A DNA stretch of 64,000 nt from Oscheius sp. JU75 (taxonomy: Eukaryota > Nematoda > Chromadorea > Rhabditida > Rhabditidae), in the NCBI GenBank assembly GCA_037178855.1, contig JASJZC010000004.1, forward strand, positions 558,001 through 622,000, read 5' to 3'. Positions 54,601 through 64,000 of this stretch are shown here, piece by piece (the stretch's first letter is position 1; the number at the start of each line of letters is the position of its first letter). The notes under the pieces were generated by a model. That model ran no database searches. It was not told where the DNA came from and worked only from the letters and a program-made list of their open reading frames with translations. The position numbers and the translations under genes were made by a program.

Positions 54601-54759
54601 TTATATTACCTAAAAACGAGCATAAATAAAGCTTGAAAAAAGAAAGAAAGAGAGTGGCACAGAAATATCTAGCAGGTAACGAAGCAGCGGAAACTCTACA
54701 AAAAGCGAGCAAACAGAAATGATCCCCAAATTCTTACTGTTTGACAGTATTTTTTTGTA

Positions 54760-54998
54760 AATTAGCTGTTCGACAGCCCGATCCAACACGCATATTAATC
54801 CCTTTTGTATACTATTAGGATGGGCTGCCGAACAGCGAGATCAGTTAACATTTTAGGATTACCGTAGGCTGACGCGGGGATTCAAACTGTTTTTCAATTC
54901 TGAAATGTTGTAAAGGTTTGTTCTTTTAAGGTTTGGCATGTTATGACAATTTGTATTTCGCTGTTCGGTAGCCATTTTTGTGTTGGGCTGCCGAACAT
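54760..54998. repeat. Inverted-repeat cluster upstream of the H3 gene
   Basis: The word GCTGTTCGGCAGCCC or a close variant appears forward at about 54764 and 54960 and reversed at about 54822 and 54983. 54819-54919 is the inverted partner of 23829-23940. The arrangement suggests two nested palindromic elements. Confidence 0.75.
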
Positions 54999-55267
54999 CG
55001 TGGGCGGTTCAAAATTTAGGCACCGTGTACCGTGTTTCGCATTTTTCCTTCCTTCAGGCCGCTTTTCACAAAATCTCGGTCCTCGAATATAGCCTGTCCA
55101 GTCGGAAGGAAAGTTGAAAACAGTCTTTTAGTTTGTTCGCCGCCAGTCCCATTTACATTGAGAATGGTCCGAAATTCCCTGTTTCTCGTCGGTTTTATCC
55201 CTTTTGTATTAATATAATTTTCTCAACTCCCGCACAATCCTCGTCATCTTGCCCATTTGCAGACATC

Positions 55268-58200
55268 ATGACATGGTTAGGCAGAAGTCACGATGCCTTC
55301 AACGACTTCACCAAGCCTACAACACACCACTATGCAGCCATCCCAACTACATCGACGGGAGCGATGAAGGAAGAAGGCCAGGAAGATAACAAGGTATCTT
55401 TTATTTGAAGCTTTATCCTGTCTACATTTATCGCTATTCACATGATGTTTTCAGTGGACGATGGGACAGAATCGCATGTTTCCGGAGCCAGAGCCCCCGG
55501 TCCGTATTCAAAGAGGAGCGTGGAAGTGCCGAGGCCGTCTTCCGAGCGGCCTGACCTTCACGAGATACCACGTGAGTGGTCTTCTTTTCCAGTTCCTAAA
55601 AAAACATACCTAGATGGACATCAATGCGTTAGACGAAGTAGCCGACTGCTCAGCGCCGGAGCCCGAATTGCAGGCTCATCAGTTCAAAGGAATGCCGTCT
55701 TCAGAAGAATTCTCACACGACCACGAATGGACAGATGTCAACGATAGCGCCATATACGACGATATTAAGGCATGCGCTGTTTTGCTGTCTCTCAATCTCG
55801 TTTAGCTTCTGATCAATAGGGATGAGCTCCAAGTTGGTCCACTGGCGAAAAAGATGGCCATTGAGATGAACCGAAACAGTCGATGCCCATGGGGACTGTC
55901 AGTGCTGAATGACAGCACGTCAACCGACCCATTGGGCGAGTATTCAATCGCGTTCCCATCAACTGGCTGGCAGAACAAGGAGGAACTGTTCAGAGCATGG
56001 TTCGTGTTTCTTGAGACGTCTTGTTTCATGTATTGTCTTCAGCGTCGACGAAAAAGCCAGATATCTGCTCCACACCGAAATGCTGTCCCTCTACGGAGCA
56101 GGTCGCAATTATCACGTAATTCTGGTCATTGTACCCCTATCAATCCACCGCTAGAGTCTTATACAAAATGGTCTCGACACGTTTCTCGACCTCGGTATAG
56201 CAGCTCAGCATCGCGCCCTCCTCGTCTCTCAATGTACACTGGAGGAAGTCAGCGAGGAGCTCAGGCTCAACTATCCGTCTGCCTACGCGGTTAGCTCCAT
56301 CTTCTGCTCTAACCTCTCCCGCTTTCAGATGAGAAAACTGAATCACACGGAGTGCTGCTATCTGTCGAACAATTGCCTGAATCTCAAGACGAGGAACATC
56401 AAAATCATCGGCGACATGGCCTTTGACATCTCGTTTGGCAACAAAGAGGATTTGCTCAAGTTCTTCAGGAGATGTCCGAAGGCTGTCAAGTTCCCCGTCA
56501 TATTGGAGGGTAACCTGTCGAGCAATGACAACGAGGTCTACGGCATCAAGCTCAGCTGGTACCCATATCCGTCGATGCGATACGCGGAGCTTATCGTAAG
56601 CTTGCTATCTTCGCTGTTTCATAAATGTGAATTCAGGTGAAAAATTCCAAAGATGTCGGTTATGCCTGCTTCGTGTTAAACGAGCATACGGTCAGAGCTA
56701 TGCCGGCCGTCGCAAATGACTCGGAAAATAAGAAAGTAAGGCTGAACCTCTTCGAAGGCGACGTCGATTCCTACGACAATGAGAAATTTGAGCACAAGAT
56801 CAAGACCATCCTCTCGGCCAATCGCATCGACTACGACAGAATCATGCTTTTCCGAACTCGGGAAAGGTATGTTTGGACCTCATTTTGTGGTAATCAAGAA
56901 ATTTTAGAGCTATGGACACGAACACGCTCTGGCAGAAGATCCATCAGCGAATCGGCCGAACGGCCATGAATACCGGCATTTGGGAGACGGTTCCGGGCGA
57001 AGAGGTTCCCGGCCATGATGACGAGTGGGCAAATTACGTCAGTCGACACCATCAGACATTCCCCTGGAAGGTTCACCTAGACGCCTACACCTCGCCATTC
57101 ACTGTGAAAGAGAACGAAATGAAGAGGCAGAGACAGGAGCAGAAAAAAAGAAGCTCGGATGAAGTCGACGTCCCTCAACACGTCAATCTGGCCGCCCATG
57201 ATCCATCTCTGGGAGTCCTGCGCACGGCCACAGTCACTTTCAAAAGTCGCGACGTGGCCGAGAAGATCATCAACTACCTGCAGCCCATCAGTCCACATAA
57301 GGATACGCTGGCCTTCACTCACAAGGACAAATATGGCGTGCGCTTCTCGCCCTTCTACAGGATAGAGCGCAATGTGCCCCACTGCGTACGCGGAGTTATC
57401 AACGCCTTCCTGGAGTCAGTTTTCACATTTCTATCTTGGCTTAAAAGCCAATTTAGAAACGAAGAATCCGACTTCGTTGCCACGTCAGATTATCACGAGG
57501 GCAAGTGGTGTCAGTATCTGGACGGCCCGCTGAACACGCAGATGATTGTCCTGCAAGGTTGGCCAATCGCTCGTGTCAAGGAGGCAGCTGAACGACTCGA
57601 ACAACGGCTCGCTGGACTCGAGATCGACTGCGGTGACCCGGAAGGAGCTGGAAGACTGCTCTATGGGTTCGTTGTTGTTTAGAATCCTATTGGATAAAGT
57701 TTCAGTGTCGGTTTGGCCTACGTGAACAAGATCCAGCGCGAGAACAAGGGCAAGGTTGTGATCTCAATCAGCCGTCTGGAGAAGAAAATGTGGATTATCG
57801 GAAGTTTGGACGAGGATTGCCCGGAGACGAGAGACAAGCTGATGCGCTTCTGTCATGATAGGGAAAAGTACACCATCCGATACTCGATCTCTCTGGCGAA
57901 GCCTCGTTTCCTGCCCTTTTTCAAGGAATACATTCGCGGCCTCGTGACCAGCAACCACGGCAACAAACTTGGCGTCTACCTCGGAAATCCGGACCTCAAA
58001 ATTTTTGGACACGAGCTCCGTTTTGTGGGAAACGTCGTCCAGTACGAGCGACTTCAGGAGCTTCTCGACCAGCTGCAGAAAAAAGTACCTGTTTCTTTTA
58101 AATCTGTGACTAAATTTCAAATTTTCAGATGCTCGATAGCTATCGAGAAGTCTTCCCGCGAGACAGATTCGAGTTCCGAGACATCAACTGCCCTCTCTGT

Positions 58201-59431
58201 CTGGTCCAAGTCACCCAGTCCAACTACCGTCTGACCATCTGTGGACATCTCTATTGTCAAGACTGCCTCTGTAAAATGGTGATATTAAGAACTCCTTGTA
58301 ATCGTAAATTTTCCAGATTTCCTTCCAAATGAAAAACAACGAGCTTCCCGTGCGCTGTCGTTATGCGAAGGAGGGCAGAGAGTGCCTGGAGAGGGTGGCT
58401 GTACGCGATGTGATGCTTCTGCTCTTCGATAAAAACTTCAGTCGTTTCCCGTACTTCTTCAAGGACCGTCTCGAGCAGCTGCTCCGAGCCACCACGGACT
58501 TTGCCATCAAGCAGAGTAAGGGACGTCTTCGTCACTGTCCGCGACCCGATTGCAAAGGACTCTTCTGGGTACGATTTCTTGATTTTCTTTGTTAAGCGTC
58601 TTTCAGAAGAGCTACGTGAACAGCAATGTCGAGGGACAGGTGATCTGTGGGGTCTGCTCCTTCCGCGTCTGCCACAACTGTTTTTACCCGCCCCATGCCG
58701 GAGTCAGCTGTGAAGTCGAGACGAGAATAAGACGTACGTTCCGCCTTCTTACCAGGGACGGGCTTTTTTATTCAATGCTCGTCGGAAAATCTGAAAAAAA
58801 TAGAATTACTTTTCGCAAACTGATTGAATGGGACTTTGTTTGTGGGCATTTTGAATATTTTGACTATGGACCTGGTAAAAAAGTTTCGACAAGGGAGACC
58901 TTTAAGTTGTCGCTTTTCCTGGAAATCCACGCTCTGTCAATCCTTGCGTCTCCTCTAACAATCAGCCTTCCAGAATCCGCCGACGAATCGATCAACTACT
59001 ACATGACGAGACTGAAGGGACGAGCCAAGCGCTGTCCTAACGAGAACTGTCGCGGCGTGATCGAGAAGGACGCCGGCTGTAATCATCTGCACTGTCTCTT
59101 CTGCCACACTCACTTCTGCTGGCAATGCGAGTTCACCGTTAGTTTGTTTTGTCGTTGTTTCTGTAGTAATGCGACGACATAGGCTGATCGCGAGAGCGAA
59201 GTCTATGGACATATGCGCCAAGTGCACGGAGGGACGGGAGGCGGCTACGACTACCTCGACTACCCGCCCGGACTCGGCCCTCCTCCCGGCATCCCGATCC
59301 ACCACCCTCCGCCCCTTATGAATCTCCATTTCGGACAGCACGGTCACATTCTCGGAATGGACGAAGATATGATGCCCGAAGACGCTCTCGATGAGGATGA
59401 TGAAGACGTCGATGTTGTTGGTCCCCTGTAA
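55268..59431 (+). CDS. RBR-type E3 ubiquitin ligase
   Basis: Transfers ubiquitin through a catalytic cysteine. About 14 exons in consistent phase. The N-terminal two thirds have several unrecognised globular segments (SLIQNGLDTFLDLGIAAQHR; NIKIIGDMAFDISFGNKEDL; VTFKSRDVAEKIINYL; MIVLQGWPIARVKEAAERLE), some with the feel of KH or RRM-like folds as in plant DEAH11/12-type RBR proteins, but no helicase motifs. The C-terminal RBR is complete: RING1 CPLCLVQV..LTICGHLYCQDC, IBR HCPRPDCKG and ICGVCSFRVCHNC, and RING2 RCPNENCRGVIEKDAGCNHL with the catalytic cysteine in GCNH and FCWQC after it. An acidic, proline-rich tail follows (PPGLGPPPGIPIHHPPPLMN). One intron uses a GC donor (AAG/GCATGC). A TTTGCAG acceptor lies six bases before the ATG; the exact start exon remains provisional. 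Confidence 0.8.
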
Positions 59432-59685
59432 GAAACTGCACCCTCCTCTCTATGTCAATTATTGTTCGTTATAATATGATACCTCTTTTCTGGGAACAAA
59501 GTTCTTTACTTACACAAAAAATAGACACAATTCGGCAACGAAGCTCGTCTGACATGCAAAAATAAGGAAGCAAACACGGGGAGGAGGTTTGAGATAGCTA
59601 GAATGTTTAGGTGAAGGCGAAACCCGGGTGTTCAGATGAGGGAAGGATACTCGTGTTCGGAGAGGTTGATAGGGGCGAAAAAAAA
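59432..59685. other. Convergent 3' gap
   Basis: About 250 bases between two stop codons of convergent genes; ordinary AT-rich 3' flank, no repeat seen. Confidence 0.5.
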
Positions 59686-62600
59686 CTATTGTTCCCAGGG
59701 CTGGGGATCATCATAGATGTCGAACTCGTTGTAGATGATGTTCTCCTCCAGGGGCTCCTGGCTCGGAGAGATCGAGTTCGAGCCGGAGGGCTGCATTTCC
59801 TGGGCTAAATAGTTTGGTTCGATGATTTTCCGTTCGAAACTTACTCAAATCCGCTGGATCGGGGGTTCCAGAAAGCCTCTCGCCGCCCTTGCTCATCTCT
59901 TGCTGACGTTTTCGCTGTCGTCTCTGGGCATCTCGCATCGCGTTGTATTGACGTCGTTCCTCGCTGGAAAAAGCATATTTTAAGGCGAAGAATCTGAGAA
60001 CGAAGACAGTTGGTATTGTCACCGAGTGTCAGCTGACGTACGCTAATGGTTTTTAGATGTGTCGTCATAAACTTTCAATTGGGACTACTAGAGACCGAGA
60101 GAGTTAAGCTCGCTTTGATCTTTCTTTCAGAGACTCACTATGCTACTGCTCAACTTTTTCTTCTCGATCTATTTCAAACACGTAACATCAAGCTTTGGCA
60201 ACGCCTATAGTCTTGGCCCCAAAAAAAAAAATCTCACCTACTCATCCTGTGATACTTCTGTCTGGCCTGTTCGGCTCTCTTCCTCCTCCTCTCCTGAGCA
60301 TCATGAATGGCTCTCTGGAGATCATTCGACAGTCCCGTCACATCTCTTGTCTCAGCCATCGTTACTAGTTCCTCATCTCTTGCCCTGCTTTTTCTCAGCA
60401 GATCTGCCCTTCTCGCGTTCTGAGCTTGTCTCAGCTCCGGCTGCATGTTGCGGTACCTAGGAGGAGAGAGTATGAGTCAAGAAAACTAAGTTACCTGATC
60501 CTAGCCCTCTCTGCCCTCTTGGCTTTGGCCATCTCGTGCTTCTGGGAAAGAGACATGAGACTCGGATCCTGGTCCTGTACAACGTACTCTCCCCTGTACC
60601 GAGGCGTTCCGTAAGAGTCGTGGCCAGGTCCAGAGGAGCTGGCCAAGTGGATCTGTCCGTCCGCGGTCTGGACATAGAGACTGTCCTTGGACTCATTGGC
60701 TATCGTGTCTACCGGCGCGATGACGATCGTCTGTCCCTGGGCCAGTTGGCTGAAAATGTACATCATTATTGTAAACCTCGAATAGAAGTAAATGAATACG
60801 CAATTGCGCAAAGTCGTTTTTGGGGCCGAAGACAGCATTTTCGAGATTTCCATTGCTCTGCAAAGAGCAGATCAAGGGCTACCGCTTTACAGAACATCAT
60901 AAAACTCAAAAAAGCCGTCTTCGGCCTAAAAATTTCTGGTACGTAATTGCCCATTCACTAGCTTTTATGTGATCAGGCTCAGAACTCACTTCAGTTCGGC
61001 CTCTTGGGTGATCTTATGACCGTCGATCGTCCGAAGCTCAACGGCCAGACCGTTGGCATCTCTTCCCGTGACCAGCATGTCATGAAGAGCCTTCTCGTCG
61101 ATCATCAGCGGATTCGTGTTCTGTAAAAGAGACTAGATGGACGAGTGAGAAAGGAAGGATCGATGGGCCTCCCGTACTCCTAGGCTACTATATTTTATAG
61201 CTGAGTATAAGGCGCCTTTGTGGAGGATAAGTAGGTAGAGAAACTGGTGAATAATGGGATTTGGGAGTGTGAGTTACTATAGAGAATGGCGGTGCATTAA
61301 ACCCCATACTATTTCCGAGGACTACTTGTACTCTGTACCAATTCTGGCCCTCCCTCTATGTTTCAACATTTACTGTCCTTCGACTCAAAAATGAATGCTT
61401 ATTATTCTATGGCTCTCCGTCCCACTGTCCAAACTGACCATCTGTACTCACTACCAGGCGTGACTAGTCGTACTCTTTTGTCTCTGTCTCTAAAACAAAT
61501 TGTCTCTCGACTCATACTCATTCAGAGACTGACTCTTACTCTACATCCTCAATTTATCTCCCCTAAGCAGTGTCCAATAGTCTCTCGGTTCAATTCTCCA
61601 CTTCGCTCAGTGATTTTCCCTGTGGCTACTCTCTCATATCTGTAGAACAGACTAGTCACCACCCTCAAGAAACTCTGACTGGGAGAGTCAGCCGACCGTT
61701 GTCTACCGTAGTCCAAGAAGTACGATCTCTCTCCTTGACTCTCACCTGAACATAGGCTCTCTCTCCACCGTCCTGAACCAGATGCTCCTGTTGAATGATT
61801 GGCTCGGGGTATCTGATCGCAGGTGCCGGTATCTCCTGTCCAGTTCTCTGCTTATCCAGAATGGCTTTGGCCTGAAACCCCTTATATTATTACAATTAGA
61901 TTCGCTCCGAACCTGTTTGGTCTTTTTCATGACCTCCTTCTCCATCTGCTGGAAAATCTCCTCCGTTGGATCCTTCGGGACTGGAGGAGGCGCCGGTGTC
62001 TCATCACCGACAGGTTCAAAACTTGGCTCCGAGTTGAAACTGGTCCCGAGTCCAAAAGAGGCCTGATCACTAAGCGAGTCATTAGCGACAGAGCTGCCAG
62101 AACAGCTCATGTCCAGCTCCTGGCCCTCTTCTCCATTCGTCTTGCGGCCCTTCTTCGATTGTGCCCTCCGGACATTGTAATCCTGCAGAGACTAAAAGTT
62201 ATTGAGGGAAAGAGTGCATGGAGATGGGGTGAATGGTTCCGTGGGAACTAACCTTTCTCTGATCCGGAGTCATCCTCTGGTAGCGGAGTCTAGCCGACTC
62301 GGCCTTTCTCGCATTTCGGATCATTATCTGCTGGGCTTTCTTCAACGATTCGGCTGAAATACAGCCGGCTGGAGTCGAGAGAAGAATCTCTTCCTCTTCT
62401 CGTCGCTTGCGGAAGGACTCGGTACGGCGCTGGTTGTACTCTCGCTTCTCTTCCGGCGTCATACGGTGGTATCTGAAAGTGTGACGATGAGCGAGGAAGG
62501 AAGAGTCATTGTCTGGTCAGGGACCCATTGAGAGTTCAGAGAGCATAGACCACAAAGAAGGGATATTTTCAAACTGTCAGAGAGTACAGGTAGTTCAGCC

Positions 62601-63388
62601 AAATCGAGAGAATGAGTCGAGATACAGTCAAGAGTTGGTCAGTGCCGAGAGATCACTACTGGCCTAAACTAGAAGAAGGTGCAGCTCGGTCACTAGGAAA
62701 GAGAACCAGTGACCAGAACAAGCGAGTAAGGAACAATTTCTGAGAGAGTATGAGTATGACGGTCGAGGTACGACCAGACTGACAAGAGAATATGATTATT
62801 CAGAAATGGAAGAGAGTACAGGTCAGTTCAGTCAGTGGGACAGGGAACTATTGGTCCCAATTTGACAGAAGGGCATTGCTGGAACAGTTGATGCGCAGCG
62901 CGAAATTAGAAGGAGTACTATGCTACAGTATTCCGGCGCGCTCAGGACAGATCCCAAAAGAACTCAAAATGTTACCGTAACCTGGCAGCTTCGGCCTTCT
63001 TGGCATTGGCCAACTTGATGGTCTCTTTGATGGTTATAGCCGTCTGGTCGTCCTGTCCCATGACCCCGGTTGGATCAATCCCCAGAGCCTTGAGCCGTCT
63101 CTTCTGGTTGTAAGCCCTGAAAAGAGCAGTCACAGTCATAGAAAAGGACAGGAAACTCACTTCCTCTCACTCTCGGACATTCTCTGATAACGGGATCGGG
63201 CAGCCTCGGCTCGTCTCTGTCTGGTCGCCTCGACTCGATTCCTACCGCCGAGAGTGATCTGGATCTCAGGGGTCTGGAGATCGTTGCTCTGACGCAGGAG
63301 CTCATCAAGTTCGTGCTCCTGCTCCAGCTGTTTTTTCCGCTTGTAAGAAGGCTGACTGCGGGAACTGTGAGGCTCATGGATCGTGTAA
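59686..63388 (-). CDS. Protein with spaced RY-x-R-M repeats, 3' part
   Basis: Ten exons read from about 63388 down to the stop at 59686, phases consistent; the 5' end is beyond the window or unrecognised. A motif recurs about five times at 60-110 residue spacing: AARSRYQRMSESERKAYNQK, AARLRYHRMTPEEKREYNQR, SARLRYQRMTPDQRKSLQDY, ERARIRYRNMQPELRQAQNA and EQARQKYHRMSSEERRQYNA. An intron falls within or right after the motif nearly each time, suggesting exon duplication. Spacers are acidic or glutamine-rich and contain NTNPLMIDEKALHDMLV and DQDPSLMSLSQKHEMAKAKR. The motif recalls the STPR repeat of some DNA-binding proteins, but those are contiguous 23-residue units, so this is only a resemblance. 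The protein ends DIYDDPQPWEQ. Confidence 0.65.
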
Positions 63389-63605
63389 CTGCAAACAGTA
63401 TGTGATCAAGGGGAGATCGAGGTGGTCGCAGTACTAGTAGACAGTTAGTCTAGTCCAGTAAGATAGTCCAGTACCCACACTGTTCAACTCATTGGCCGAG
63501 GTACCTATATCTGACCAGTTGACTCTCGGAATAGTCTTCAGGTCCTGAACATACTCTATAGACTAGTCTGATTGGCCAGTTCCTATCGACCTATCCCCTA
63601 TCCAA

Positions 63606-63944
63606 TCAGTCAGTCTCCCGTTTACCGTATTCTCAATGTATTCCTCCCCTTCCGGTAGTGGACCGTATAAAACCAAGTCCCTATGTCCCTCTCTCCATTT
63701 TCCCATTGTCAACCCATAGGACTCTCTCCCTCTCCAAGACCTGACAGCTCTAGAGACTTCAAACAGATCTCGGGATGTGATGTTCTGGAGAGGGCGGAGT
63801 TCCGTCAACTGGTACTGACTCTCTCTGTCCCGACCTACAAATACGTGATCGTATTTGTACGTCCGGCACAGAGAGCGGATGTTCTGATCTACCATATGCC
63901 CTCTGTCCGGAGTGAATCGTATCAGTTGCGGGGTTTCTGACTAG
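63606..63944 (-). CDS. Putative exon of unknown gene near the right edge
   Basis: From an acceptor CTAGTCAG at 63945 the frame stays open for about 113 codons to a GTAAAC donor. It reads LIRFTPDRGHMVDQNIRSLC, TYKYDHVFVGRDRESQYQLT, DLFEVSRAVRSWRGRESYGL and DLVLYGPLPEGEEYIENT. The composition is protein-like and arginine-rich. It could be an upstream exon of the RY-x-R-M gene, or part of another gene in that gene's intron. No family recognised. Confidence 0.4.
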
Positions 63945-64000
63945 CCTGTCTCGGAGTGCTATTCAGGTTCCTCTCAACGGATATTGGCCCGGCCCAACAT

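Noticed and set aside
1-64000. CRISPR arrays, operons with Shine-Dalgarno sites and other prokaryotic features
   Set aside because: Pervasive spliceosomal introns and eukaryotic families show nuclear animal DNA; no regularly spaced repeats of CRISPR type.

Overview
The window reads as animal nuclear DNA from a nematode-like genome. Almost every gene is split by short introns, mostly 37-60 nt, with GTAAGT-like donors and TTTTCAG-type acceptors. In about nine genes an unpaired TTTTCAG-like acceptor lies 0-10 nt upstream of the start codon, the usual sign of spliced-leader trans-splicing. Several families are typical of nematodes or expanded there: a secreted C6-domain protein, a double C-type lectin, a TTBK/CK1-like kinase and a P-glycoprotein-type ABC transporter. 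The species cannot be told from the sequence. Exon boundaries are my own reading of splice signals and codon phase, without transcripts.

Layout. 1-2.8 kb: 5' part of an ABCB transporter (-), cut by the left edge. 3-6.2 kb: thrombospondin type 1 (TSR) gene (+) flanked by two broken relatives. 6.2-7.8 kb: Bax-inhibitor-1-like membrane protein (-). 8-9.4 kb: unknown gene and an intron-containing histone H2B (+). 9.6-11.6 kb: ribosome-biogenesis factor NOP53 (-). 12.5-13.7 kb: C-type lectin (-). 15.4-19.2 kb: MICOS subunit MIC60/mitofilin (-), with a foreign gene fragment in an intron. 19.8-22.1 kb: RMI1-like gene whose reading frame runs into a GroES/HSP10 domain (+). 22.8-23.7 kb: MADF protein (-). 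24 kb: pseudogene fragment of the SAS-6 gene found 29 kb away. 25.6-28.5 kb: NUP50 (-). 29.1-29.8 kb: small mitochondrial membrane protein (-). 30.5-41.5 kb: NUP98-NUP96 (+), with mobile elements and a nested C6-domain gene in its introns. 42.4-45.4 kb: disordered/coiled-coil nuclear-type protein (+). 45.5-48.3 kb: Zwilch (-). 49-50.6 kb: TTBK-like kinase (+). 51.7-53.7 kb: SAS-6 (-). 54-54.6 kb: histone H3 variant with an unusual tail (-). 55.3-59.4 kb: RBR ubiquitin ligase (+). 59.7-64 kb: protein with spaced RY-x-R-M repeats (-), running off the right edge.

The genes are mostly unrelated housekeeping functions: nuclear pore (NUP50, NUP98-96), chromosome and centriole work (Zwilch, SAS-6, RMI1, histones) and mitochondria (MIC60, small inner-membrane protein). 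They do not form one pathway. The accessory signal lies in introns and gaps: a tRNA-derived SINE-like family, two terminal-inverted-repeat elements, local duplications between neighbouring genes, and relic gene copies. The most unusual coding features are the RMI1-HSP10 continuous frame, the remodelled H3 tail, the nested C6 gene and the mutual exon/splice-site copying between NUP98-96 and its downstream neighbour.
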